Assembly: GCA_013399695.1 (NCBI GenBank)
Contig: VXAU01004947.1
Location: 682,990-746,989 of the forward strand
Source: Formicarius rufipectus
Lineage: Eukaryota > Chordata > Aves > Passeriformes > Formicariidae
DNA length: 64,000 nucleotides
Direction of reading: 5' to 3'
Position 1 is the first letter of the stretch. The number at the start of each line of letters is the position of its first letter. Under the pieces are notes generated by a model that did no database searches, was not told the origin of the DNA, and saw only the letters and a program-made list of their open reading frames with translations. The position numbers and the translations under genes were made by a program. Of the stretch, positions 22,472 through 35,448 are shown piece after piece.

Positions 22472-25178
22472 CTAGAAGGCAGGAAAGAAAAGAACAAGAC
22501 TGAGAAAGCAATTTCATTTTCAGACATACAGTCATCTTTAGCCTTTGCAAGAAGACAGTAATTTAGAACTTGGTAAATATGTAGCAATCAGAGATCAGTT
22601 TGAAAGCAAATCAGTACGTTTCTAGACAGTGTTAAAACTGACTATGTAACCAGAAAAACCCTTTTATTAAAGTGAATATAAACTTGTTTCTCAGACATAT
22701 GACTTATTTGTATCTACTGTCCCAGTCACCTAAGAATTTGAAAACACATTAACTATTCATACATATTACATTAATATCATAATTGTGATATGCAGATTCA
22801 TAACTTTATGTTGCAGCTTAACAGAAAAAAGTATATTCTAACTCAGTTTACTTATCACTGACATTATTACTGCTTTAATACAACAGCGGCATGACTAATG
22901 AATCTGAAGTTTAACAGATGTTTTAGTATTTTTAAAAAAATCAAAGATATGAAGAAAAGGAAAGCTGTACAGTAAGAAATATGTTAACTGAATGCTTTTC
23001 TAGAAGAACACTACAGTCTCTAGAATATAAATTATTTGTTCAAGTACTTAGTTACATGGGAAATCAAAGGAAAAAACACAGTTGCCCAGTAGTGCTAGAC
23101 AGCTGGATTAGTTCTGAATCAGCACACTTGTTATAACAACTACCGTTTAATTTGATTCTCAGCAGACTGGTTTGATTACATCAATTAGTGCATCTGGCAG
23201 GACATGCTGATATTTATGCTTTGACACCAGCAGCTGAAGAATAGTTTGACCAGACAGCAGCACTGTTGGAAGTGTCTCTTGGGAAATCACAGACCATCCA
23301 AACCAAGAACCAGAAGCGCTCACGCAAACACCCAAGTGGTTCGGTACTTTGGGTAAGCCAGCAGCACGGTTGGGTTGGACACCGTGGGGTCCAGCTACTG
23401 CTTCAGCAAACTAAAATTCTGAATAGCACAACTACTCATTTCTACCTCTAAAGTGACACTGGCAAATTTACTAACAACTTTTCACTGAATGTCATTTGAA
23501 GTCTAATAACCTCAAAGTCATCTTCTACAGAAAACTTCATTTCTTAAGATGGAACAGCCTAACTGTAATAGCAGTTTACACTGAAGGTCTCCTTTGCTCA
23601 GTGCCCCACCTCAGACAAGGACTATCACTTAGAAGCTCAGAGAAGAATATGGCAAACTGAACTTACAATAAAGGAATTTTTTTCATGACAAGCTTTATCA
23701 GCCTTTCAGACTTCCTAAGGGACCCAGTTTCCAACAAAGGTCTGTATAGGTCGAGTGATTGAGTCTGTCAGTCTAGCGTTTCACATGCTACTTTTGTGTC
23801 TCATGGATATCAAAATTTCCACACCACTAATATCCTTTTTTAGAGTTCATTTTTTAAAACTATTTTTCTCACACTACAAAATGACTATCCTCAGTTCATA
23901 AGTCCACCTGGACATGTTAAAGCATATCTGCCCTCTCTTGGTAACACATGATCTTTTCCAAATGGCTAGTAATACAGCAAACAGTGTTACAGCTGAAGCT
24001 GCAAATCTAAGCAATCCAAGCAATCTGAAGTCTGGAGACATCATGGAGAACCTAATTCAGATAACACAATTGGAACTGATCTGTACATTATGGCATTGAC
24101 AGAAACAAGGCTATCCCATTGCTTTTGTCCAGGAGATTCTCAGTTCATTCACTGATCAAGCCCATTCTGCTTTGGGAGTGCTGTGGGGCTGAGTAATGAA
24201 GAAGTGTAATTGCAAAGTCATAAATTCCAAGTTCCACTGAGTGTCTTTAGCAAAAAAGGACAACATTGCGTAGCCCTGACACATGCCCTCCTGAGCCTGG
24301 TCTTGTAAGGTTTGCAGCAGTTAGGGCTGGGAGAGCAAGACAGATCCAATCCTATTGAGCATCGGAAAAACATGCTCAGTGAGAAGCAGTTATCTCAGAA
24401 TTTAGCCTGTATCTAGGGTAGGAAACCTTTTCAGCTTCAAATCAGTGCATAGCTTTCATCTCTTAGATCAATTGCAATATGCTTAATACTTATTATTAAC
24501 ATACAAAGATAGCAGTAACAAAAAGACAGTAGAGATACAGACAGACAAGAAAAGTGACAATTGCAGTTAATTTTCATTTAAGGAGAAAAGCTCAGCTAAA
24601 AACTCGGGTGTGGGATAAGAAATGAAGATACCACCTGAAAGAGTGCAAAAGAGCAAAGCTGTCACCGCCTCTTTGACTTCTGATTTTAAATTAGAAGGAG
24701 TTTATATTACAAATCCAATCAAGTATCTGATTTCACCTTCAACTGCACCCAGGCATTTGAGCCAGAAGAGGTTACATTTATTCTCTGAACTGCAAGTAGC
24801 ATCTAAAGGGTCCCATTCCATGTATTAGGTACACAAAATGCTATAGTGAAAATAGTAGGAGTGGGAAAACCATTATCTTCACCTTACTAATGGAATCTGG
24901 GGCAGAGTTTGAAAATACTTCAAGTAAAATCAAACGAAGTTGTGGCAGAGAAATGCCTACTAGCAACCTAGCATTAACCCTTTCACAGATGTTTCAATTG
25001 AGTCATAATTACTCAGCTTAGAAGTGACTTAAATGAAACAAAAAAAACCCAAAATGCTAAGAGCATTTTAGATCACATTTTAAAAGAAAAATGTCTTCTA
25101 CAGAAAATGAGCCTATGATTAGTGACTTTATTATCATTAAAGAAATGAGCCTAAAAAAATTATTCATTTTTTACTTAC
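22472..25178 (-). other. ZNF292 intron 5
   Basis: 2707-bp intron with donor GTAAGT and acceptor CTTCTAG. Unique AT-rich sequence; I see no repeat family, no ORF of substance and no extra exon. Confidence 0.8.
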
Positions 25179-25381
25179 TTCTTCCATTAGCTTTTCATTT
25201 GGTGATCCTGAACAAAGACAGACCAGGTAGGTTTGTTTGAAATTGCCTTTTGCACTGATTTCTGGATGGTCAGAGCAGAGTTTTGCCAGAGCAGTAGCTT
25301 GCGTTAATTGCTTTGTTTTCATTAGGTGCTTAATACGCATATCCAGCAGAACAGGGCCTTCAGACACTAAAAATTCATTCA
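25179..25381 (-). CDS. ZNF292: ZNF292 exon 5
   Basis: 203-bp exon. Its first two bases complete a Val codon with the last G of exon 4, and it then encodes NEFLVSEGPVLLDMRIKHL through CLCSGSPNEKLMEE. This segment of ZNF292 is strongly conserved (human reads NEFLAFEGPILLDMRIKHL). The donor GTAAGT follows 25179. The acceptor is an AAG preceded by a run of 17 T, which is unusually monotonous for a polypyrimidine tract. A naive translation runs through the donor as VSKK and stops. Confidence 0.95.
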
Positions 25382-28300
25382 CTTAAAAAAAAAAAAAAAA
25401 AGCCAAAACATCATATGCACGTTACAGCGTTAACAGATGGCATTTACTCAATCATGGTTGACCCCTAGAACTTACAGAAATTGAAACAGGTACAAAAGCT
25501 ACGAAGCAAAGATAAGGAAAAGCTTCTCTGTAAACTGTACTTCTTTATCATAACCATTCCCTGCTGCAGGTCTTTCATCTACTTGCAGGTTTTAATTAAT
25601 TCTAATTTCTTGGCAAAACAGATACACAAACAGATTTAGAAAGCATATAAATATTAAAATATTTATATACCATTTAATTATAGTTCTACAGAAAGACAAC
25701 ACAAAGCCACTGCTCTCACATCCTTTATACATTTGTGCTTCACCTTTGCTAATAGTTGGCTTTTAAAGATCTTGCTATTAACGGGTATATATGACAAATA
25801 TAGAAGTATCTGAACTGCTTTCTATTGGTGTTACATGTTTTGCATACAGATCCACAGAATGCTGTCAAACTTCTTTAAAAGTTTTTCAATATTAATAAGT
25901 TTCCTACAAAAAGAGGCTCATCTGGTACACATTTGACTGTGCATAGTTTAAAACTCAAAAGGCACAGGTATTCAACAGTATTCTTCAGCTATGCTCCTAC
26001 CAGAGTTAAACTGTAGTCTGCACTAACAACTCAACTCTAGGTGTTTAATGGAAAGACATAAGAATCCTAGAAAAAAAGTGGAGCACAGGTTAACATTCCC
26101 ATTCTTTACTTATCTCGAGTCTAATCCAGATCTTCAAGACTAAAATTGTTTTAGCTTTGAAGTATGAGATTTAGTACTACCTTCAAAATATTTAAAGTCA
26201 GTTATTAAAAGCAAACACCTAGATGATCAGTTTTGTTTAATCCTTTTGATATCAACCCCTCCCTGTGGCAACTGTTTCCACAAGACACTGCATGAAAAAA
26301 GACATTGATTTTCAGTTATCCACATTTTAATTTCATGACATATTCTCAACTCTTAAAATCATTAGAGTTCTCTACTGTTTTTTGTTTCCATTTTTTTTGG
26401 TGAAAAACATCAGATTCAGTATATACATTCAGCATTAGGGTAAAATGTTTATCTTTTCTAAATGAGCTTTTTTCCAGTCTTTGAGTACCTTCATCACCCC
26501 TTCCCAAAACCTTCTGGGCATTTGCAGTGCTCACTTTCTGACACATCTTGAGAGAAACCTTCATTACATTCATCTTCATTTACTCGTCCTGAATTTTACT
26601 TGAATCATGTTGCCCCCTAATTTATGTTTTCTTGACTTTTAGAATCCTGTTTAGTCTTGATGAAAGTATTTTCAGCGTATGAAAAAATTGTCTCTCTAGT
26701 ATTTGGAGTCCTAGTGAGGTTTACTACAAGAAAAATAATAATCTCATTTTATTCTTTGCTTCCTCCCATCCTAGTTATTGTTTCAGGGCTGTCTTTTTAA
26801 CTCCTGATTCCTCTTTCTTCTAGCTACTTATACAGAATATTGCTAAAAGTCCATCTTGCAATTGAAATTAGGTCAACTGTGCTCTTTATCACACAAAATT
26901 TTAGGGCAGAAAATACAGCATTTGCAGAAATCAGGCTTGTTAGACCCCATCAGTATCTTTCATGCTTTTTCAGATTTACAGCTGAATTATCATTCCAACC
27001 AGCTTTTCAGTTATTTCTTCAGGATCCTTGTGCCCTGTTACAAATGATCAGCAATAGCTAACTGATGTGTAAGAATAGTCCAATCAAATACAAGTTCCTT
27101 CTTCCTCTCCCCATGCTGGTGAAGCTATGACCAGAATTTTAGTCATGTAGGAACAAAAGAAAACCAGAGTGCACTAATAGATATTTGGGAGATGGTAGTC
27201 ATTTTTTGTATTTATTAAAGGACATTTACCTTTTAAGCTGCGGATAAATGTTCCTTTAATGTCATTACCAATGCCTTATAAAGCACATTCATACTCTTGT
27301 AAACCCACAAATGACTCAGTGACTAATGACATTCAATAGTTTTAGCCTTGCTCTTCCTCTACCAGGTTCCAATAATCCTTTCACCCATAACACTTAGTCC
27401 CACATAGTCTGACTGGAATAATATTGGAACATTTTACCTTATTTCTGTAACAAGATACAGGAAGACCTTAGACTTTCAGCTATATTGGTAATCCAAGATG
27501 TTTCATTTTGATTTATTATTATAATTACTGCATTTAATATTTTAGACTATGTTCTATCTGCTAGAACTCAGTAATCCCTTTCCTTTGGTGTTTACTGCTT
27601 CAGCCAGCCCATGTTGCATAAGCATCAGAACATTTTCTGTTATCTTCTCAACAAGATATAGTTAAGACCTCAGGGTTAAAGCTACATATTAGCTCTTAAG
27701 CTTTTATTCTAATCCAAGTGATTATAACCACTAAGTTCAACATTTGAAAGCTCATTCAAAACCTGAATTTTAATTGTATTTATTTTATAACTGAACTACA
27801 GATGACGTTTTTAGACAAAAAAACAGAGCCAAGGTTACAGGAGTAAGTCTATGATGGGGAACAGTCTAAGGATAAGATTTTGAGGGTTTTGTCTTTTTTA
27901 ACACTTTATAAATATGTTTTATCTTGCAATGGCAATTTCAAATGTTATTGTAGACAAATTGCTAGCTTACCACAACAACTGTAAACTCTCAAAAAACACT
28001 TTCAGGCACAAGTGCTTTTCTAGCACATGACACTGAATTGAGCACAAATCGTGAAGTATTTAATAGGAATGATTCTTGGAAAAATTATTAAATGTAATTT
28101 CTGTGCAATGCTCCCCTGTTCATTGAAATTTGCAAACATGTTTATGCAAGGCATTTGCAGAACTCATAAAATTACAGAAGTAACATGAGAGCAAAAAAGA
28201 CAAGTAGATATATTTGACAGGTGGTACTATGATCTACAAACTTTAGCAAATTAACTTGGATATACTGGAATTTAACCTTTTAGACACAGTTTCCCTCTAA

Positions 28301-30907
28301 CTCCCTTGAATCTCGTAGCTAGTATGTCAGGTCCTACTACCAAGAGATTCCATACCAAATCTGCAAGAATGACTATGAACTTTTATTACAAATAACACTT
28401 ATATACTAAACATGGATTAAAACAGAAAAGTAGTAATCCAAAGATTAGTAGCACATGAGAGCAGAAAAAACCTGCAAGCACAGTTGTGCATTAGTAAGCT
28501 CTCTGTGGTAGACTGTCCACACAAACAACACATTCTAGCTGACTTGAAGACTTGTAGAGCACAAAGCAAGTAACTTTTGCTTTATAAAGCACTTAATCCT
28601 ACTAACTATTCTATCCTTTGTCAATTGTAGGTAGGTATAGATTTATCTACCACAGACCTTTATTTTCTTCACAACCTTGCTCTGTCCAAAGAGGATGAAA
28701 CCAGGAGATGAACGTGCATGTGGACAACCCATTTCAAAGAACTTCAGTCACTAGTCAGTAACCTCTTTAGTCACCTTCAGGTGTTAGTGCACATCACTGT
28801 AGGTGATTCTGAACAGAACCCGACATGTTCATATTCACCAGGAGCTGGGACTCAGAATCCTGGATGATTCTATGATGGCATACTGTCTGGTGAAAGGGTA
28901 AAAGAAGTTCCAGAGGGCTGCTTTGAATACACACAGAACGAAAACACTGGGTTTTTTGTTTCTCTCAAAAGTGAGGTTGCTGGTATCATTCAACTTCTGA
29001 TGATGGATGCTGTGATTACTGAAAACAGTTCCATGCTGGCTGTTAAGTTCTGCCTGTTATCCACCTGGATAATCTCTGAATAGTGATGGTAGTATCCTTG
29101 ATCCTCTTTTCAGTGGGACATTCTTCAGAAGCCTCCCTACTACATTTAAACTTATGAAAAATTCAAAACAAGTCTTGACATCCAGGTTTAAATCTCTAAG
29201 GAGAGTCAGAATCAGTTATTAAAAAAGCACATGGCAGCCTGGCTTTCTGTAGGGTTATCAGAGATCCTTTTCCTCTAGACAGTTCCTCCACTCACTGTCA
29301 GTACCAGCTAAGGAGACACCACTGACAGCTTTGAAGGATTACAGCATCACTATAAGAGAATGACAGTCTTAAAGATGGAAGAAGAGGTTTGTGCTGAAAT
29401 AAATAAATACTCATGAACAAACAAGTAGTTCACAGATCCTAAGCACATTTTAAGAGGTAATACTGCTGAGGAACCAGAGGTTCAATCAGAAAGTTGCAGG
29501 CCTAGTCACATATTGTTGTGGGTCCTGTTGGGTTAAGATATAGGCAAGAAATAAGAAGAAATGAGAAACTGGGAAAAGGACCTGTCCTTTCAGCACTGAA
29601 TTGCTTAAGTGGAAGACTGCCTGGGTACTCTTAAATTAACCTAAAGTAATCCATAACACAATGCCAAACAGATTCGGGAAGCTCAAAAGGAGTTTCTCAG
29701 GAAATCTCTCAGATGGCAGTCACAAGTAACGCTATCAACTACAGATGTTCACTCAGGAGGCCCACAGATGACAAGCAAAGACCTTTCTAGCAATTCAGCT
29801 GCTGCAAATAAATTGTCTCTGGAGTCACCAGTCAAGAATAATAAAAAATAAATTCCTCTGCTCATTAGGTATCCAAATACTCATTTCCATGCTAGTCTTC
29901 CACACAATACAGAATAGCATTGTGGGAACACATACAGTCACAAATGACAGTGCACATGTTTCACCTGCAGAGGAAGAGAGATAAATTTTCTCCAGAAACA
30001 ACTCAAGGGGGTATCAGCATTAAGTACTTCCCAAGAGAAGATTCCCTTTTATTTACTGCATAGAATCTGGTAATTTAAGCCATGTTTCCCAACTTTTGTG
30101 ATCAGATACACACTGAAAATCCAGGGCCATGTCAATGTCTGTCACCCAAGCAGGCAGCAAATCAAGTGGCTGCAGAATATTTCCAATATGAAAAGATTTT
30201 ATGCGTGCACACAAACAGAAACCTGTATTTACTGCATGCATCAAGTTCCTGCAGTACAGTTCAAGACAGATTTTATTATTTTATGCCATAGCATTGTATC
30301 AACATCTTGCAGTAATGCAGCAATACCCATCAGCAAAGAAATCAATGACAGGCATGCTGTTCTTAACACTGCTTCAAACAACTGGGTATCCATCCTCTAC
30401 TTTTTCTGAGTTCCTTAGTGCACAAATCCTTACAGACATACATTCATCAGAAAACTGAGCTGCACCCAATGCAGTCAGGAATGAGGCAATTACTTAATGA
30501 CATGGCACTTAGAGAACAGTCTTAGAAAGTGAGTACTTCCTGCCCCTATTTAGGTGGAACCCAGGAAACAGACCATTCTCAAAACTAAGGGAGCAAGAAA
30601 ACAACCCAGTTCAGATAAGCCTGCATTTCCTTGTCTGTAATCAGAATGAAAAAGCTGTACTGTGTGGTGAGAGAACACAAACTTATACTATGTCCTGAGT
30701 TTGTACAATTTGAAAATAATTAAATTCAAAAGGATCTGTCTCTGACATGAAACAGACACCTAGTTGTGCTCCCTATAGGAGATGCAAAGAGGCAAACTGT
30801 CCTTCAGGAGTCAACAAGAGAGGCCTTCCAGAAGAGAGAATCATTGACCTAAACCTCAGTTATGTCAGAGATTCTGAATAGATCATAATTGTGACTACTA
30901 AGACTGG

Positions 30908-30970
30908 AATAAAATAAATAAAAACAAACAGCAGCAAAACCAAACAAAAACAACAAACAAACAACAACAT
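30908..30970. repeat. A/C-rich simple repeat
   Basis: Low-complexity run dominated by AAAC, CAA and AACAA units on the plus strand, within ZNF292 intron 4. It is imperfect and interrupted by CAGCAG. Confidence 0.8.
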
Positions 30971-31596
30971 GAAGGAATGACCAAAACAAATAGAGGAAGC
31001 AAAAGTTTAAGAGGATGATCAGAATTACACCTCAAATCCGAACTAATCATTTCACCTCCAACAGACAAATGTTTATGCTATAGCCATTACACAAAGATCA
31101 CATTAATCAAATCTGATAAATTACATCATCCCAGTGTAACAAGCTGACTGCTTAAATACTTGGGAACTTCTAAAATAGTAGATGGTAAAGGCAACATTAA
31201 GAACAAACCCAAAGTTTATAAACATTCCAAAGACACTTACACTGGAGTTAAGGTTGAAAACGCTAAGAGACAGTTGTCTCCTGAGAGAGGGTAAACACTA
31301 GAACAATGGGAGTGCTGGATTACAGACAAAGAAAACAGCTCTCGGGACAACGGAGTTTTGGTATTACTAAAATATCCTTCAAATTAGCAAGAAGATGACA
31401 CAAAATAATGGATATATAATACCAACAATCTTGCCACTGATAGAAATACTATCTGTTAAAGGAGTCAGTCAGTCAACTCCAAGGCAGAAGCATCCTTGAG
31501 TAAACAACATTCAGAAGCAAAAGAAATCCTGGAATGTCTGAAAAACTTTGCAGGAAAACACTGATAAAATCAATAGCCATCAAAAACAAACTCACT

Positions 31597-31812
31597 ACAG
31601 AATCACAGAATAGGTAAGGTTGGAAGGAACCACAGTGGGTACTCTGGTCCAACCTCCCTGCTCAAGCAGGGTCATCTCGGAGCAAGTTACACAGGACTGC
31701 ATCCAGATAGTTCTTGAATATTTCCAGTGAGGTAAAGTCCACAACCTTTCTGGGCAATCTGATCCAGTGCATGGTCAGACACACAGTAAAGAAGTTCTTC
31801 ATCATATTCAAG
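31597..31812 (-). mobile_element. CR1 fragment, minus orientation
   Basis: Starts with ACAGAATCACAGAATAGG, then GGTTGGAAGGAACC, GGTCCAACCTCCCTGCTCAA and CTTGAATATTTCCAGTGAGG, the standard reversed 3' end of avian CR1. The overlapping minus-strand frame reads SLEIFKNYLDAVLCNLL, matching the C-terminal end of the CR1 polyprotein. 5'-truncated. Confidence 0.92.
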
Positions 31813-32129
31813 AAGAATCCACAATTTGTATTAGATGTATAATAAATAACTAAAAGTAGTGTCAAAATGCAAATCTTCTGGAAGAGTAAGCATGCTTTTT
31901 TTAAAAAAAAGCAAAACCAAAAAACAACACCAAAAAAACCCACCAAAAACCAACAAGCTCAAATTATACGTTTACTGAACTTATTATCCAAGGGAGCTGT
32001 GGTAATATGAATAAAAGGAGACCCAAATAATTTTCAAACTGCATTAAAAGAAGTCCTTCAAATCTCTAAAGATGTCAGTAAAAAGAAGACAAATTATCAG
32101 TTAATAGAAAAAGAAGCCAAGCAAACTCC

Positions 32130-32815
32130 AGTGGGTTTCCTAAGGATCTGTGCTGGGGACCTCTGCCTATGTCCAGCATTTTTATAAACACTTGGAAAAG
32201 GGCAGTAGAGAACACGGTGACAAAACATGCTAAGAAAAGCAGGGTAGTAAAAACATGTCAATAGTCCATCATGTGGCATAACAGACAAAATTGAAGTGTT
32301 GATAAAAACACCAAAATAATTTTCAAGGGGGGAAAAAATGTCCTAACTGTACATACAGAAAAATAGGTGGCATAGTGGGGAAAATCTTAACACTGAAATG
32401 TGTGCTAATCCTCAAGGAACAAAAACGTCTGGTTTAGTCCTGATTTAAGAAAACATTAGTTCACTGCTCAGTCAAGAAGCAAGTGTAATGCTAGGAAACG
32501 TTATGAAAGGAATATAGAAGGAAGCTGACTGCCAAATAAACCTTTGGCTCCCCATATGAGGAATGGGACAGTAAAGCTAGAATACAGTATGGAACAGACA
32601 TTACAGAAGAGAGAAGATGAGATATGAGAGCAGTCTAATGAATCCTATATTATGATGCATTCATTAAAAGACACAAGAATAGTTTACTTGTTAATAAACA
32701 GAGACTATCATATGAAATAAGCAGGCACCAGGCTAAACGGAGGCAGACAGTAAAAGGAACTAGTTTACTTGATGTAAGAACTGTGCATCTCTGCCACAGA
32801 TGCTTAGGTGTGACT
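32130..32815 (+). mobile_element. Ancient CR1/L3-like LINE fragment
   Basis: Degraded but recognisable order of reverse-transcriptase blocks: GGATCTGTGCTGGGGACC followed by CAGCATTTTTATAAACACTTGGAAAAGGGC (the region before the RT active site). Further on are pieces resembling the post-RT segment (AAACGTTATGAAAGGAATA, CCATATGAGGA) and the C-terminal segment near 32720-32815. It is much more diverged than the other CR1 copies here, so it is probably an old amniote insertion. All frames are broken. Confidence 0.55.
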
Positions 32816-33410
32816 CTTCACACAGATTCTAAAACCAATTAGGCCAAGAATAAAAAAAACAGCTAAGATTTATTAATACAAGGATACCACTTCTGAACTG
32901 CAATCACCAACAATGGCAACAATATATCAGGACAGTATCACTGTTAAGTCTCTGCTGATCATATACTCTTCCCTATGCAACTGCTGTTAGTCATTCTTAG
33001 AATTCAGGTTTAAATGAATCTTTGCCCTCTTGGCATTTCATAACTGAATAAATGCCATTCTCAATAAATACATAGTTTTTATTTTTTGGGTCATGTAAAA
33101 TGATTTTTGTATACTAGTAGTGCACTTGTACCATTTTAAATCAGTCTGTATGTAAATTCCCTTCATATGGCTTATAAAGAAAATGGCAAGAGATCTCAAG
33201 GTATGATTTATGAAAAATATCAACATTAAATTATTTGCATATTCCTACAAACACACTATCTTACTTCAGACAACACTACATGCACATGTATTTACACAGC
33301 TTATAAACTATCACAAACTGTATGAAACAAAAAGCTTCCATGTATCATAATATTTCAATGTATTACAAAAATGAGGTGTATTTTATCACAACCATAATTT
33401 TAAGTTTTAC

Positions 33411-33546
33411 CTTTATCTGGGTCCAACTGCTCCTGGGAAAGAATACCACACAATACTGGGTTCTTCCACACTCCCTTTTCTTGTGTAAGTGTAGTTAAAA
33501 TGTGCAGTTCCCGACTGCCATTATCCATCAAGTTTTTATGAGCCAC
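33411..33546 (-). CDS. ZNF292: ZNF292 exon 4
   Basis: 136-bp exon starting in phase 0 after the acceptor TATTCAG. It encodes VAHKNLMDNGSRELHILTT through LCGILSQEQLDPDK, plus one G of the next Val codon. Recalled human reads VAHEKLMENGSCELHFLAT and SQEPLDKDK. The donor GTAAAA is weaker than the others (no G at +5) but is the only one consistent with frame and homology. Confidence 0.94.
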
Positions 33547-34715
33547 CTGAATAATAAATTTTACAAAACAAAATATTGTTAAAAAAAGACATTAGTAATG
33601 TTTTTCAAACTCCTTTATACCTTATGTGGAAAAAATAACCCCTTACCAGACAAAGAGTTAAAACAAAACTATCCTAATATTCAGCTGATAATTTCTGCAA
33701 CTAAATTTTGAAATAGGCTTCTCTTTTAAAAATGGATGAGTAATTTCTCTGGTCCACATGTTGTTCTGGTACTTGCTGCCTAAACTCTTTCTCAAACTCT
33801 TCAGCAGCTCAATTTCTATATGCTGGAGATGCTAAAAAAATATTTTTGTAATTCCAGAAGATTTCAGCTGAAAGGCCTTGCTACATGGTTCTATGAAATA
33901 AGAACATGCAGGCTGGAGTATTAAAATCCATTTCAATATTTGCCACTGTGTTTATATACTAGTATAAATACGGGAGCAGATGTACCCTTGGGAGCAAGTT
34001 AAGAACCAGCAAAAGTCTGTAGCTTAAGTAGCAAAGCACAACTTATATTGGTCCTTAAACAAAACCAAGAAAGGGCTTGTATCTTTCTTTTCACTTTTCT
34101 ACTACTTTTCCACCTGCTTGAAAACTGAACTGCTCAGCATACACATCTCTTCTACATCAGGCAGTTGCTAGTCAAAATTCCCTCTAAAATATAATTAGCC
34201 TTGCATCTTCCTACATTATTTAGGCTGAGAATCTTGAGGTAACTGTATCTGGTCTCTTTCCATATTATTCTTTCCTTCTCCTCAATCCTCACCTTTTTTT
34301 TCCCCTAAATCATAGACAGGACCTCCCTCTACATATTTCTGATAAATACTGAGGAGCAGAACTTGTTCCAACACCCTCCTTTAAAGCAGAGCACTCCTTG
34401 TCCAGCTAGTACCCTGTGTGAGACCTAACAATCTTCCAGTATCAATAGGTTTTCCATTCATCAGTTTCAATGGTACAACCATACACAGTAAAGAAGGACT
34501 TATTTGATAACATTTCATTTTTAAGAGTGTTAATAGACAAATATATATTTAGAACAAAAATTTTATTTCATTAATGTGCAAATTTCTTTTTCCCTGCTGC
34601 ATGTAGGCAAATGATATGACCTTTGGCCATTACAGACATGCTATATACTCAATATCCCTGGGTTTCCAAATCATTCTGGAAAGGATTACATCTTCATTTC
34701 ATGGATCAAACTCAC
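33547..34715 (-). other. ZNF292 intron 3
   Basis: 1169-bp intron with donor GTGAGT and acceptor TTCAG. Unique sequence; nothing recognisable beyond pyrimidine-rich patches. Confidence 0.85.
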
Positions 34716-34794
34716 CTGTACAAAAGCCTGAAATTCTTCCCATTTATTTTCAGGTAAATCCAGAGGCAGACAAAATAAAAGTTCAATACAACTT
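34716..34794 (-). CDS. ZNF292: ZNF292 exon 3
   Basis: Small 79-bp exon, too short to show as an ORF by itself. After one base finishing the exon 2 Leu codon, it encodes SCIELLFCLPLDLPENKW and then EEFQAFVQ. Recalled human reads SCVELLLCLPVELSDKQW and EQFQTLVQ. The acceptor is GACTTCCAG and the donor GTGAGT. It ends in phase 0, joining VAHKNLM in exon 4. Confidence 0.95.
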
Positions 34795-35293
34795 CTGGAA
34801 GTCAAATGGGAGAATTATTTGAGGCAATTTTTGACTTTTAAAACATATAATCAACAATTATTCTGATATCCAAATAGTTATTTGTTTTGAAACATCAGTC
34901 ACAAAACAGTTTGCTTTCTTCAAACACACAAAGGTCAAAGACACCCTTGCAGAATCTATAAAAGCAAACTCTCTAAAAGATGCTGCTAACAACAACAACA
35001 ACAAAAAAGGATGTCATCATATCCAACCCCGTAAAAGCCTGTGTAAATTGATGCACTTTCAGACTGCATGCAGATCAATAGCAGCAAAGCATTTCAAGCC
35101 AGGAATGTTGGCCTGTCCCATATCAGCAGTCCTTCTTGCCTCTTTTCCAACAAGGAAAGATATTATCTTTCACACACAGCATCTGCCATGAGGAAGGTGC
35201 TTCTCAACCTTTTTAGAACAGGATTAGGAAAGCATTTAGGCAGTGAGATTTAGGCATACAGGTTGGTTTTAGTAACAAGAAATATATACTCAC
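34795..35293 (-). other. ZNF292 intron 2
   Basis: 499-bp intron with donor GTGAGT. It includes a short (AAC)n-like patch near 34990-35007. No gene seen. Confidence 0.85.
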
Positions 35294-35448
35294 AGTGCTA
35301 AACGTTCAAGCACAAAAGCTACATTTTCACACTCAGAGGTAAGATAAGGTCGTGCTTTAACATAACTTCGGATAGCCACTGTGTACACCTCCAGCAGAGG
35401 CAGAGGGTCTTCTGATGTTTTCCACTTTTCTGCGTATTCCAACAGAGT
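35294..35448 (-). CDS. ZNF292: ZNF292 exon 2
   Basis: 155-bp exon starting in phase 0 after the acceptor CTAAATAG. It encodes TLLEYAEKWKTSEDPLPLLE and continues VYTVAIRSYVKARPYLTSEC to LERLA, plus two bases of a Leu codon. Recalled human is nearly identical (VYTVAIQSYVKARPYLTSEC). A long T/C-rich tract precedes the acceptor. It is the first visible coding exon; the preceding ~57 residues come from exon 1 in the gap. Confidence 0.95.

Larger units (their letters stand above)
25382..33410 (-). other. ZNF292 intron 4
   Basis: 8029-bp intron with donor GTAAAA. It contains a reversed CR1 at about 31597-31812, an older CR1/L3-like fragment at about 32130-32815 and a CAA/AAC-rich simple stretch at about 30908-30970. 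The rest is unique AT-rich sequence without credible coding potential; scattered 60-100 residue frames show no similarity I recognise. Confidence 0.8.

Noticed and set aside
22167..22475. 102-residue plus-strand frame
   Set aside because: It lies antisense to ZNF292 exon 6 and its flanks and shows no independent coding signal.
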